Assembly (NCBI RefSeq): GCF_900199405.1
Contig: NZ_LT963430.1
Span: forward strand, 558,001-622,000
Direction: 5' to 3'
Origin: Beduinella massiliensis
Lineage (GTDB): Bacteria; Bacillota; Clostridia; Christensenellales; Aristaeellaceae
Length of the DNA stretch: 64,000 nucleotides
In this document: one piece after another, positions 15,885 to 24,362 of the stretch
Position numbering within the stretch: position 1 is the first letter of the stretch
Layout of the letters: every line of letters starts with the position of its first letter
Translations under genes and position numbers: made by a program
The notes under the pieces: generated by a model
Databases searched by the model: none
Told to the model about the DNA's origin: nothing
The model's input: the letters and a program-made list of their open reading frames with translations, nothing else

Positions 15885-18251
15885 ATGCTGCAACAGGAAA
15901 TGAACGCCGCCTACTTCGGGCGGATCCACCGCCCCGGCGAAAAGCTCGGCGTCTTTGACAACGCGTCCGACTTTGAATGCTGCGCGGAGCGCACGCACTG
16001 CAACTGCACCCACGGCGAATTAACCTCCCCCGTGGTCTGGGACGAGGCGCAGGGCCAATACGTGCTGGAAGAGACGGACCTGTCGGCGCGCCTCATCGGC
16101 TTTCACGACGTGATCGAGGGCAAGCGCCACACCATCATGGGCGGCGGCGAGCACAACAACGTATACTTTCCGGGCTTTCACCAGTACAAAGCCCGCATCC
16201 CGGAAGCGCTGATGCAGGATGTGGACGGCCGTTTTCTGGAGCTGAGGGACCCGGACATCCTCAACGGCACCCCCATTCCCATGCCGGCCATCGACGACCC
16301 GAAGCTGCTGCGCCTGTACGCGCGGCAGCTGGCCCGTCAGGCGGCGCTGCTGCCGGGCTGCCACTATGTCGCCGCCTACGTGATGGGCGCGGAAATGCTC
16401 TACCCGGAATACTTCAACCTGGGCAGCGGCGATTACCGGCCCGCCTCCTGGGCCCACTTCGCCGCCTGGTGCCGCCGGGAGGGCGAGGAGGTCCCCGCGA
16501 AGCGGGACACCCTCCGGGCGGGCAGCCCGGCGCGCAGGCTCTGGCTGCGCTACCGCGAACAGGCCATGGCGGACCGGGCCGCTTACTATTATCAGGCAAT
16601 TCTGAGCGAGGACGACACCCACCTGTGCTATTATCCCACCCATGGCTCCATGATGCACGGCGACGCGCGGGCCCGGCTGGGGCAGCAGCCAGACACCCTG
16701 GCCGCGGCCTGCGACGGCATCGAGATGGGGCACATCCTCATCGACGACGACGCGGAGCGCCGAAACGTGATTCTGACCTGCCTGAACACCTCCTACGGCG
16801 CGCCGGTCATCGTGCCCCGCCTGGGCAACAAGACCGCCGACCTGAGCGCCGCGGGCGGCGGCCGTTCCTTTACGCCGCAAACGCTGCGCCGGCTGGTTTA
16901 TGAGGACGTGGGCATGGGGATCAGCATCATTTTCCCCATCCATTGGCGTTCCCACCTGCACGACGGCGAATGGTTCATCAAAAATACGCCCGCCGAGGCG
17001 GAGTGCCGCAGGGTCTTTGACGAAATCATCGCCGCCAGCCCCTACCTGACGGGCATGGGGCGCATGCAGCCTCAGGTAGGCGTTCTGGCGGCGGACGACA
17101 CCTGGCTGGATGGATACGAACCGCGGTGGACGGCGCTGATGCAGGACCTGTTGAGCGACCGGGCGAACGCGACCGTCGTGACCGATGCGCTGGTGGAAGC
17201 GGGGCTGGCCGGGCGCATGCCGCTGCTGATCGCGGTTGGCGACAAGGCCGTTTCGTCCGGCACGCTCCGGCGGCTTGCGGATTATTTGGACAACGGCGGC
17301 CGGCTGATCGTCTGGGGCGAGTTTGCCCTGGACGCGGACGCGCGGTGCCGGGAGGCGGTGCTCGGCCACCGGAACTGCCTGGTCAGCCGCGCGGCGCAGG
17401 GCGCCGAGCTGCGGACAATCCGAGAAATGTTCCTTGCGGGCGTTAAGGAAGGGACCTCTGGCACGCGCTACCGCTTTCACGCGGTCGATTACGGACAGCT
17501 AAGCGCGGAAATCAGCCGTTTTGCCCCGGACGTGGTGCTGCGGCCGTTCCGGGTATCCGGCGATGCCGGGCAGGTCAATCTGTACGCGCTGACGGACCGC
17601 GCGGCGATGGGCTGCGTGTGCGTCAACAACGGGGCGAAGGAGGCCGTCCTGACCGTCGCGCCCGACGAGCGCCTGATCGGGGATGCCTGCGCGGTGAACA
17701 TGCTGACCGGGCGGCGCATGCCTATGCCGTTTACCCTGCCCGGCCATGGAACCGCGCTGATTTTCTTTGGAGAGCGGCCCGAAAAGCTGGAGGACGCCGT
17801 CTGCCGCGCCGAGGATGCCTATGAAAGGTGGAAGCAGTCCGGCGCCGACGTGGAGGCGCTTCGCCACTATTACAGCGGCATGCGCACCGGATGGCATGCC
17901 GCCAGGCGCTATGCGCTGGCCCGGGCGATGCTGGAATCGCTGGCCCTCCGGTGCCGGTGGGAGCGGTCTGAGCAGGGCGGCCTGAACGTGTACGCGGACG
18001 TCCTGGACGCGCGGGGGGAACGCGTGAAGGACGCGCGGGTGTGGCTGCGGATCACGCCGGGCACGATGCGGCGTTACGCCTTTGCCTGGGACGGCGCGCA
18101 GCATTGCCTCCGGCTCCCCCAGGAGGAGCTGCCCTGGATCTACCAGCCGGATGCGGGCGACTACCGGCCGCTTTGCGGCGCCGCGCGGCTCATCCTGCAG
18201 GCGGAGCATCCGACGGGCCTGGGCGGATGCATTCTCAATATTTCGATTTGA
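15885..18251 (+). CDS. Putative glycoside hydrolase, GH42-like architecture
   Basis: 788 aa, no signal peptide, so cytoplasmic. The N-terminal 400 residues look like a TIM barrel. Segments such as YVAAYVMGAEMLYPEYFNL, and GMGISIIFPIHWRSHLHDGE near the end of the barrel, recall GH42 beta-galactosidases. Residues about 400-560 resemble the class-I-glutaminase-like trimerisation domain (VGVLAADDTWLDGYEPRWTA, RLADYLDNGGRLIVWGEFAL). A C-terminal beta domain follows. The expected Asn-Glu acid/base pair is not obvious (GAEMLYPE sits at the place), so the family call is tentative. ACGGAGGGAACTT precedes ATG 15885. It probably acts on the substrate imported by the operon. Confidence 0.6.
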   Translation: MLQQEMNAAYFGRIHRPGEKLGVFDNASDFECCAERTHCNCTHGELTSPVVWDEAQGQYVLEETDLSARLIGFHDVIEGKRHTIMGGGEHNNVYFPGFHQYKARIPEALMQDVDGRFLELRDPDILNGTPIPMPAIDDPKLLRLYARQLARQAALLPGCHYVAAYVMGAEMLYPEYFNLGSGDYRPASWAHFAAWCRREGEEVPAKRDTLRAGSPARRLWLRYREQAMADRAAYYYQAILSEDDTHLCYYPTHGSMMHGDARARLGQQPDTLAAACDGIEMGHILIDDDAERRNVILTCLNTSYGAPVIVPRLGNKTADLSAAGGGRSFTPQTLRRLVYEDVGMGISIIFPIHWRSHLHDGEWFIKNTPAEAECRRVFDEIIAASPYLTGMGRMQPQVGVLAADDTWLDGYEPRWTALMQDLLSDRANATVVTDALVEAGLAGRMPLLIAVGDKAVSSGTLRRLADYLDNGGRLIVWGEFALDADARCREAVLGHRNCLVSRAAQGAELRTIREMFLAGVKEGTSGTRYRFHAVDYGQLSAEISRFAPDVVLRPFRVSGDAGQVNLYALTDRAAMGCVCVNNGAKEAVLTVAPDERLIGDACAVNMLTGRRMPMPFTLPGHGTALIFFGERPEKLEDAVCRAEDAYERWKQSGADVEALRHYYSGMRTGWHAARRYALARAMLESLALRCRWERSEQGGLNVYADVLDARGERVKDARVWLRITPGTMRRYAFAWDGAQHCLRLPQEELPWIYQPDAGDYRPLCGAARLILQAEHPTGLGGCILNISI

Positions 18252-18271
18252 CGGCAGAGAGGGACGGGAAT

Positions 18272-19183
18272 ATGCTCACGCTGGAACAAAGACTGAAGAC
18301 GCTTGAATGCCCCGAGGGCCCCGTGGACATGGTGCTGGACACGGACGCCTACAATGAAATCGACGACCAGTTCGCCATCGCCTACGCGATGCACGCCCCG
18401 GAAAAGCTGAACGTAAAGGCCATCTACGCCGCGCCCTTCTACAACGAGCGCTCCGAAGGCCCGGCCGACGGCATGGAGCGCAGCTATCGGGAGATTCAAA
18501 AGCTCCTGCGCCTGTCAGGGCAGGAGATGGAGGTGTTCCGCGGCTCCACGGGCTATCTGACGGATGAAAGCACCTTTCAGCCCTCGGCGGCGGCGGACGA
18601 CCTCTGCCGGCGCGCCATGGACTATTCGCCCTACAGGCCCCTGTACGCGGTGGCCATCGGCGCGATCACCAACATCGCCTCCGCCCTGCTGAAAAATCCG
18701 GAAATCGCCGACCGCATCGCGGTGGTCTGGCTGGGCGGCAACGCGCTGGAATGGCACGACAACGTGGAATTCAACGTCCGTCAGGACGTCGCCGCCGCGC
18801 GGGTGGTTTTCGGCTCCGGCGTTCCGCTGATCGTGGTGCCGTGCATGGGGGTGGCCAGCGCCTTTACCTCCACGGGGCCCGAGCTGGAGCGCTGGCTGGG
18901 CGGAAAAAACGCGCTGTGCGACTACCTGGTGCAGCACACCGTGGAGGCGGCCGATGAATACGCCAGGGGCCGCATCTGGAGCCGCCCCATCTGGGACGTG
19001 ACGGCCATCGGCTGGCTGATGAACGACCGGCGCCGCCTGATGCTGGACAGGCTCGTCCCCACGCCCATCCCGGAGTACGACCATTACTACGCCCAGGACG
19101 CCCGCCGCCCGGTGTGCAAGTTCGTCTACCATATTTACCGGGACGCCCTTTTGAGCGACCTGGTGGCGCACATCACGCGGTAA
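18272..19183 (+). CDS. Nucleoside hydrolase family protein
   Basis: 303 aa from ATG 18272, 20 nt after the hydrolase gene; the frame opens upstream, but only this start gives the family N-terminus. The Ca2+/ribose-binding Asp cluster is DMVLDTDAYNEIDDQFAIAY. The AIGAITNIASALLKNPEIA and VVWLGGNALEWHDNVEFNVRQD segments match the IunH/URH family (canonical VxMGG...EFN..xD). The usual role is hydrolysis of ribosides to base plus ribose. In this sugar operon it may act on another N- or O-riboside-like compound. Confidence 0.85.
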   Translation: MLTLEQRLKTLECPEGPVDMVLDTDAYNEIDDQFAIAYAMHAPEKLNVKAIYAAPFYNERSEGPADGMERSYREIQKLLRLSGQEMEVFRGSTGYLTDESTFQPSAAADDLCRRAMDYSPYRPLYAVAIGAITNIASALLKNPEIADRIAVVWLGGNALEWHDNVEFNVRQDVAAARVVFGSGVPLIVVPCMGVASAFTSTGPELERWLGGKNALCDYLVQHTVEAADEYARGRIWSRPIWDVTAIGWLMNDRRRLMLDRLVPTPIPEYDHYYAQDARRPVCKFVYHIYRDALLSDLVAHITR

Positions 19184-19192
19184 GCGGCAGCT

Positions 19193-20374
19193 TCATCGCC
19201 CCGCGCGAACAGCGGGACGCTCCCCGGTGCGCTTTCCCGCGCAGTAGGCGAGCAGCAGGCACAGGGAGAGGACCTGCACCGCAAGGCACAGCAGCACCAT
19301 CCAGGAGACGCCCAGGCGCTCCACGACGACCCCGGACAGCGCGGTGGAGCACATGCCCGCCAGGCTCTGATAGGTGGCGTCGCCCAGCCCCTGCGCGGTG
19401 GCCTGCAGGCCGGCCGGGGCCAGCTCCTGCATCATCTGGCGCATGGCGGGCAGGTACAGGGCGCTGCCCAGCCCGTTGAGCAGATAACAGCAGGTGAGCT
19501 GCGCGGGCGTCCGGGCGAAGGCGATGCACAGCAGCGTCAGCACGAAGAGGCCGCTGGCCGCGGTCAGGCGGCGCGGCGCGCTGACGCGAAAGAGGCGGCG
19601 GCTGAGCATCAGCACCGGCGATTGGGCGATGGAGTTGGCGAACATCACGTAGCTCTGGTGCACGACCGTGCCCCCGACGCCCGCGACCAGCAGGGCGGTG
19701 AGCTGAATCTGCGGCGCGTTGGCCATGCCCATGCAAAAGAGGAGGAGCAGGACGCCCGCGAGCGGATAAAAGGCGCGCGCCGCCCCGCGCAGGGAGGGGC
19801 GCGCCTGCCGGGCCGGGCGGGGGACGGCGGGCGCGTCCGCCGTCAGCAGGCAGGCGAGGAGCGAGAGCAGCAGGAAGAGCCCCGCGCCCGCCACCATGCA
19901 GCCGTAGCCCAGGGCGCGGATGAGGTTGCCCTGCAGGGGCATCAGCAGCGCGTAGGCGAACGTGGAAAGGGCGCGCGCATGGCCGAAGCGGTGGGGCTCC
20001 GCGAGGCAGCTCTTTATGACCCAGGTGTCCAGCAGGGCGCCTACGGGCTGCTGAATGAAGCCCACCGCGCCGTAGAGCACGATGCCCAGGGGGCCCAGCG
20101 GATGCGCGAAGAAAAGACAGCAGAAGAGAAAGAGCAGCGCGCAGCCGAGCGCGAACAGGGGCCGGTGCGCGCCGGAACGGTCGCACAGCGCGCCCCAGAA
20201 GAACTGGCCGAGGAAGGCGCACAGCGTGTAGGCGGCGGCCATGAAGCCGACCCTGGACGCGCCCATGCCCAGCTCCAGGACGTAGGAGACGCAGAAGGTG
20301 GTAAACGCCCCGTAGGCGCACCAGTAGCCGACCTCCATGAGGCCGAACCGCAGCGGGGAATGCTTTGCCGTCAT
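19193..20374 (-). CDS. MFS transporter
   Basis: 393 aa with about 12 transmembrane segments. It shows the MFS loop 2-3 signature region FLGQFFWGALCDRSGAHRPLF and a long central loop (DAPAVPRPARQARPSLRGAA). Best match by pattern is the MFS_1-like/sugar-proton or nucleoside-proton symporter group. ATG 20374 has GAGAGG 6 nt upstream. It is last in the minus-strand operon and ends 9 nt from the convergent nucleoside hydrolase gene. Its substrate is not evident. Confidence 0.85.
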   Translation of the reverse strand: MTAKHSPLRFGLMEVGYWCAYGAFTTFCVSYVLELGMGASRVGFMAAAYTLCAFLGQFFWGALCDRSGAHRPLFALGCALLFLFCCLFFAHPLGPLGIVLYGAVGFIQQPVGALLDTWVIKSCLAEPHRFGHARALSTFAYALLMPLQGNLIRALGYGCMVAGAGLFLLLSLLACLLTADAPAVPRPARQARPSLRGAARAFYPLAGVLLLLFCMGMANAPQIQLTALLVAGVGGTVVHQSYVMFANSIAQSPVLMLSRRLFRVSAPRRLTAASGLFVLTLLCIAFARTPAQLTCCYLLNGLGSALYLPAMRQMMQELAPAGLQATAQGLGDATYQSLAGMCSTALSGVVVERLGVSWMVLLCLAVQVLSLCLLLAYCAGKRTGERPAVRAGR

Positions 20375-20401
20375 ATAAAACCTCTCGTCAAGTCAAAGGA
20401 A

Positions 20402-20434
20402 GGCCCGCCGCCCCGCGTATCGGGACGGCGGGCC
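20402..20434 (-). terminator. GC hairpin between epimerase and MFS genes
   Basis: GGCCCGCCGCCCCG (20402-20415) pairs imperfectly with CGGGACGGCGGGCC (20421-20434). On the minus strand it is followed by TTCCTTTGAC. It could partly end the operon before the MFS gene. Confidence 0.55.
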
Positions 20435-20447
20435 AAAGCCGCTTGCG

Positions 20448-21308
20448 TCAGTTCCAGTCGATGCCGCTGAACCTGCGGAAGCAGCTCATGCTGACGCGGA
20501 TGGATTCCATCTCGTCCAGCTGCGTCTGATCCTGCTCCAGGATGATGTACTCGATGTTGCCGGTCCTGTTCGCCGCGTCGATGATCTTCTGGATGTCCAT
20601 GCAGCCCGTGCCGATTTCCACGATGGAGCGGCGGTCGCCGACCGTGTCGCGGAAGACGTCCTGCGTGATGTACACGTCCCCGCACTTGTCGAGGTGGTTG
20701 AGCGGCGGGTCGTAATCCTGCGCCAGGTCCTTCTGGTGCAGCACGCATACGCGGTCCGCGTGCGCCTCGATGAAGGCGACGGGGTCGCATCCGCCCCGCA
20801 GAGCCCAGTAGGTGTCGAGCTGGATGCCCACGCACGCGGGGTCCGTGTTCTCCATGATGAGCTCCATCACGTTTTTGTCCCCGAAGCGCTGGAACTCGTG
20901 GAAGTGGTTGTGGTAACAGAACCGCATGCCCGCCTGCGCGATGCGCCTGCCCACGCGGTTGAAGCCGTCGCAGGCGCGCAGCACCTCGTCGCGGTTCCGA
21001 AAGACGCTCATGGGGTTGATGAGATATTTCGCGCCGAGCACGCTGTAATACGCGATGATGGGGTCGATGGTCGCCTCGTTCATGGGGAAAATGTGGCCGC
21101 TGACGACCTTGGAGCCGTAGGGGGCGATTTTTTCCTTCAGGCTTTCGGCGCTCACGCCGAACCCGCAGCCGCAGTCCTGATCCGCGCGGTGGTTCGCGGT
21201 TTCGATGTACCGGTAGCCGGCGCGGGCCACCTCGCCGATCGCGGCGATGGGGTCCTTGGCCATGGCGTTCTTGACGGAGTAGAGCTGAATGCCGACCTTA
21301 AGTGCCAT
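20448..21308 (-). CDS. Sugar phosphate isomerase/epimerase (xylose-isomerase-like TIM barrel)
   Basis: 286 aa. The barrel opens with VGIQLYSVKNAM. Probable metal and substrate residues are seen in CYHNHFHEFQRF, GIQLDTYWALRGG, VCVLHQKD and YIILEQDQT. This is the AP_endonuc_2 family, common with Gfo/Idh dehydrogenases in sugar or inositol degradation. AAGGAAGGAATACAC precedes ATG 21308. Paired here with the dehydrogenase gene directly upstream. Confidence 0.92.
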   Translation of the reverse strand: MALKVGIQLYSVKNAMAKDPIAAIGEVARAGYRYIETANHRADQDCGCGFGVSAESLKEKIAPYGSKVVSGHIFPMNEATIDPIIAYYSVLGAKYLINPMSVFRNRDEVLRACDGFNRVGRRIAQAGMRFCYHNHFHEFQRFGDKNVMELIMENTDPACVGIQLDTYWALRGGCDPVAFIEAHADRVCVLHQKDLAQDYDPPLNHLDKCGDVYITQDVFRDTVGDRRSIVEIGTGCMDIQKIIDAANRTGNIEYIILEQDQTQLDEMESIRVSMSCFRRFSGIDWN

Positions 21309-21335
21309 GTGTATTCCTTCCTTTCCTTCGGATCG

Positions 21336-22415
21336 TCAATCCTCGTCGAAGTAGACGGCCCTGCCCGTCGCGCCCGACGTGTAGATGGCCTCCAGAATGC
21401 GGGTGACGACGATCGCCTGCTCGGGGAGCACCAGCGGCTCGGTGTCGTTGATGACGGCGTCCAGCCACTGGCGGGCTTCCAGCACGCCGGGGGTATCCTC
21501 GGCGCCGCCGAAGTAGTCCACGCCGCTCGCCTCGAGGTCGGGCTTTGTGACGACCATCTTGTCGTCCACGACGTAGTTGAGCCGCAGGCCGTCGTTCATG
21601 TCCGCGCCGCCGTCCACGCCGCACAGCGTGCACTTGGCCTGCCGGTCGTCCAGGATGTTCAGCGCCCAGGAGCTTTCCAGCACGATGACCGCGCCGTTCT
21701 TCATGGTGATGAAGCCCATGGCGGCATCCTCGACCGTGTACTTGTCCACGTCCCAGTGGCCCAGGATGTTGCCCTGGTTTTCCTGCTTGCCCAGCTTTTT
21801 GAAGGCGCAGCCCATGACGGAGGCGGGCTCGTAGTTGTCCATCTCCCAAAGCGTCAGGTCCAGCGCGTGCGTGCCGATGTCGATCAGCGGCCCGCCGCCC
21901 TGCTCGTACTCGTTGAGGAACACGCCCCAGGTGGGCACGCCGCGCCTGCGCAGGGCGTGCGCCCTGGCGTAGTACACCTCGCCCAGGGAGGGCATGCGGC
22001 CCTTGAGGTATTGGCTGTCCGGGCGGAAGCGGTTCTGGTAGCCGATGGTGAGCTTCTTTCCGGTCTCCTTCGCGGTTTCCAGCATCTTCTTGGCGTCCGC
22101 GTAGGTCTTGGCCATGGGCTTTTCGCACATGACGTGCTTGCCCGCGCGCAGCGCGTCGCAGGTGAGCTCGCAGTGCGAGCGGTTGGGCGTCAGCACGTGC
22201 ACGACCTCGATTTCTGGGTCGCGGAGCAGCTCGCGGTAGTCGGTATAGACCTTTGCGTCCGGCGCGCCGTATTCCTTTGCGGCCCACTGGGCGCGCTCCT
22301 CGATCAGGTCGCAGAAGGCGACGAGCTCGGCGCGCGGGTCCGCCTTGAGGGAGGGGAGGTGCTTCTGCTTGGCGATGCCGCCGCAGCCGATGATGCCGAT
22401 CTTGACGGTTCTCAT
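21336..22415 (-). CDS. Gfo/Idh/MocA family oxidoreductase
   Basis: 359 aa NAD(P)-dependent sugar dehydrogenase. The N-terminal Rossmann motif is VKIGIIGCGGIAKQKHLPSL. The family EKP motif is HVMCEKPMAKTYADAK. The C-terminal domain has DIGTHALDLTLWEM (conserved Asp/His catalytic pair). ATG 22415 with AAAGGAAA upstream. It is in the operon with the epimerase and ABC importer, so it likely acts on the imported sugar or a derivative. Confidence 0.94.
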   Translation of the reverse strand: MRTVKIGIIGCGGIAKQKHLPSLKADPRAELVAFCDLIEERAQWAAKEYGAPDAKVYTDYRELLRDPEIEVVHVLTPNRSHCELTCDALRAGKHVMCEKPMAKTYADAKKMLETAKETGKKLTIGYQNRFRPDSQYLKGRMPSLGEVYYARAHALRRRGVPTWGVFLNEYEQGGGPLIDIGTHALDLTLWEMDNYEPASVMGCAFKKLGKQENQGNILGHWDVDKYTVEDAAMGFITMKNGAVIVLESSWALNILDDRQAKCTLCGVDGGADMNDGLRLNYVVDDKMVVTKPDLEASGVDYFGGAEDTPGVLEARQWLDAVINDTEPLVLPEQAIVVTRILEAIYTSGATGRAVYFDED

Positions 22416-22443
22416 AAATCACGTTTCCTTTCGATGGGCCGCG

Positions 22444-23337
22444 TCAGCCCTTGACGGCGCCGACGGCGATGCCCTTGACGAAGTTGTTCTGCACGAAGGG
22501 GTAGATGAGCAGGATGGGCAGCACGCCGATGGCCGCGATGGCCATGCGGACCGACATGCTGGGGATGCTGGACTGCATGCCGGCGGCTGCGGCCGAGAGC
22601 GAGGCGTTGCTGGCCAGGAACTGGATGTCGGACATCATGCGCGTGAGCAGATTCTGGATGGAGTAGTACTGGGGCTTGGTGATGTAGATCATGCCGTTGT
22701 ACCAGTCGTTCCAGTAGGCGATGCCCACGAACAGGCCGACGGTGGCGATGATGGGCCGCGACATGGGCACGACGATGCTCAGGAAGATGCGCAGCTCGCC
22801 CGCGCCGTCGATCTGGGCCGATTCGACGACCGCGGAGGGGATGTTGCCCGCAAAGTAGGTGCGCATGAGCAGCACGTACCAGGCGCTGACGAGGAGCGTG
22901 GGGATGAGCAGCGCCCACAGCGTGTTCTTGATGCCCAGGTAATTGGTGTAAAGCAGGTAGGTGGGCACCAGGCCGCCGTTGAAGAGCATGGTGAAGAAGA
23001 CGAAGAAGGTGAAGCCCTTGCGGCCCGGCAGGTCCCTTCGGGAGAGCGGGTAGGCCAGCAGGGACATGATGACGAGGCCGCCGAGCGTGCCCAGCACGGT
23101 GACGAGCACGGTGACGCCGTAGGCGCGCAGGATCTGATCGCCCTGCCTGACCAGGTATTCGTAGGCCTCGAGGCTCCACTCCGCGGGGAAGATGCTGTAG
23201 CCGTTCGTCGCCAGGGCGCCCTCCGAGGTGAGCGAGGCGACGAAGAGCAGCAGGAAGGGAAACAGCGCGAAGAGGCTGAGCAGGCCGAGCACGACGTGCG
23301 CGACGCACTGGAAGATGCGGTTGTCGCGGGTATTCAT
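22444..23337 (-). CDS. Carbohydrate ABC transporter permease, YtcP/AraQ-type
   Basis: 297 aa, six membrane segments. The EAA loop is AVVESAQIDGAGELRIFLSI and the C-terminus NNFVKGIAVGAVKG is diagnostic for this subunit. AAAGGAG lies upstream of ATG 23337. It is the third gene of the second import operon. Confidence 0.95.
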   Translation of the reverse strand: MNTRDNRIFQCVAHVVLGLLSLFALFPFLLLFVASLTSEGALATNGYSIFPAEWSLEAYEYLVRQGDQILRAYGVTVLVTVLGTLGGLVIMSLLAYPLSRRDLPGRKGFTFFVFFTMLFNGGLVPTYLLYTNYLGIKNTLWALLIPTLLVSAWYVLLMRTYFAGNIPSAVVESAQIDGAGELRIFLSIVVPMSRPIIATVGLFVGIAYWNDWYNGMIYITKPQYYSIQNLLTRMMSDIQFLASNASLSAAAAGMQSSIPSMSVRMAIAAIGVLPILLIYPFVQNNFVKGIAVGAVKG

Positions 23338-23356
23338 GGCGGTTTCTCCTTTCTGC

Positions 23357-24295
23357 TCAGAACAGCGCGTTTTCGGGGCTTACCTTACGGACGATCAGGT
23401 TGGAGGCGAGCACCAGCACGAAGCCGACGAGCGACTGATACAGGCCCGCCGCGGAGGACATGCCCACGTCGCCCAGCTTCATCAGCCCGCGGTACACGTA
23501 GGTGTCGATGACGTTGGTGGTGGAGTAAAGCGCGCCGGAGTTCATCGGCACGTGATAGAACAGGCCGAAGTCCGCGTAGAAGATCTTGCCGATCATCATC
23601 AGCACCATCATGACGATGGTGGGCTTGATGAGGGGCAGGGTGATGGCGCGAATCTGCTGGAGCTTGGTCGCGCCCTCCAGCGCGGCGGCCTCGTAAAACT
23701 CCTTGTCGATGCCTAAAATCGCCGAGAGGTAGAGCACGCACAGGTAGCCGACGTTCTTCCAGGCGTTCACGAACACGAGGATGGGCGGCCACAGCGAGGG
23801 CGTGGAATACCAGGCGGGCCCCGTCTGCCCCAGGGCGGGCAGCAGCGTCCTGTTCACGAAGCCCAGGTCGCTCGACAGAAAGGCGTTCACCAGGTAGCTG
23901 ATGATGATCATGGAGATCAGGTAGGGCAGAAGGACCGCGCTCTGGTAAAACTTCTTCATCCGGCGGCTGGACAGGTCGTTGAGCAGGATCGCGACGGCGA
24001 CGCCCAGAAAGTTGTTCAGCGCGATGAAGACGACGTTGTACAGGAGCGTGTTGCGCGTGATGAGCCAGGCGTCGGAGGTGGCGAACAGGTATTCAAAGTT
24101 CTTGAGGCCGATCCAGTCGCTGCCCAGGATGCCCTTGCGGAAATTGAGGTCCTTGAAGGCGATGATGAGCCCGGACATCGGCAGGTAGTTGTTGACGATG
24201 AGGTACGCGATGCCGGGCACCATCATGAGGTAGAGCGGAAGGAACTTCTTCCACTTGACGGGCCTTCGGCCGGTGGGGGTTCTGGTGGCGATCAC
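23357..24295 (-). CDS. Carbohydrate ABC transporter permease, LplB-type
   Basis: 312 aa, six membrane segments starting with LPLYLMMVPGIAYLIVNNYL. The EAA loop is EFYEAAALEGATKLQQIRAI. The start is GTG 24295 with AAAGGAGC 8 nt upstream. It pairs with the downstream YtcP-type permease. No ATPase gene is in the operon. Confidence 0.95.
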   Translation of the reverse strand: MIATRTPTGRRPVKWKKFLPLYLMMVPGIAYLIVNNYLPMSGLIIAFKDLNFRKGILGSDWIGLKNFEYLFATSDAWLITRNTLLYNVVFIALNNFLGVAVAILLNDLSSRRMKKFYQSAVLLPYLISMIIISYLVNAFLSSDLGFVNRTLLPALGQTGPAWYSTPSLWPPILVFVNAWKNVGYLCVLYLSAILGIDKEFYEAAALEGATKLQQIRAITLPLIKPTIVMMVLMMIGKIFYADFGLFYHVPMNSGALYSTTNVIDTYVYRGLMKLGDVGMSSAAGLYQSLVGFVLVLASNLIVRKVSPENALF

Positions 24296-24316
24296 CGCTT
24301 TTCGCTCCTTTTGCCC

Positions 24317-24349
24317 GCGCCGGCGGACGGGGATGCCGCCCGCCGGCGC
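24317..24349 (-). promoter_or_regulatory. Stem-loop after the second binding-protein gene
   Basis: GCGCCGGCGG (24317-24326) pairs with CCGCCGGCGC (24340-24349). No U-run follows on the minus strand. It lies between the binding-protein gene and the LplB-type permease and ends close to the permease ribosome binding site. Confidence 0.6.
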
Positions 24350-24362
24350 GCGGCCGTAATTT

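Noticed and set aside
14298-16013. 571-residue minus-strand open frame
   Set aside because: Shadow of the binding-protein gene, with His/Val/Arg-rich low-information sequence and no motif.
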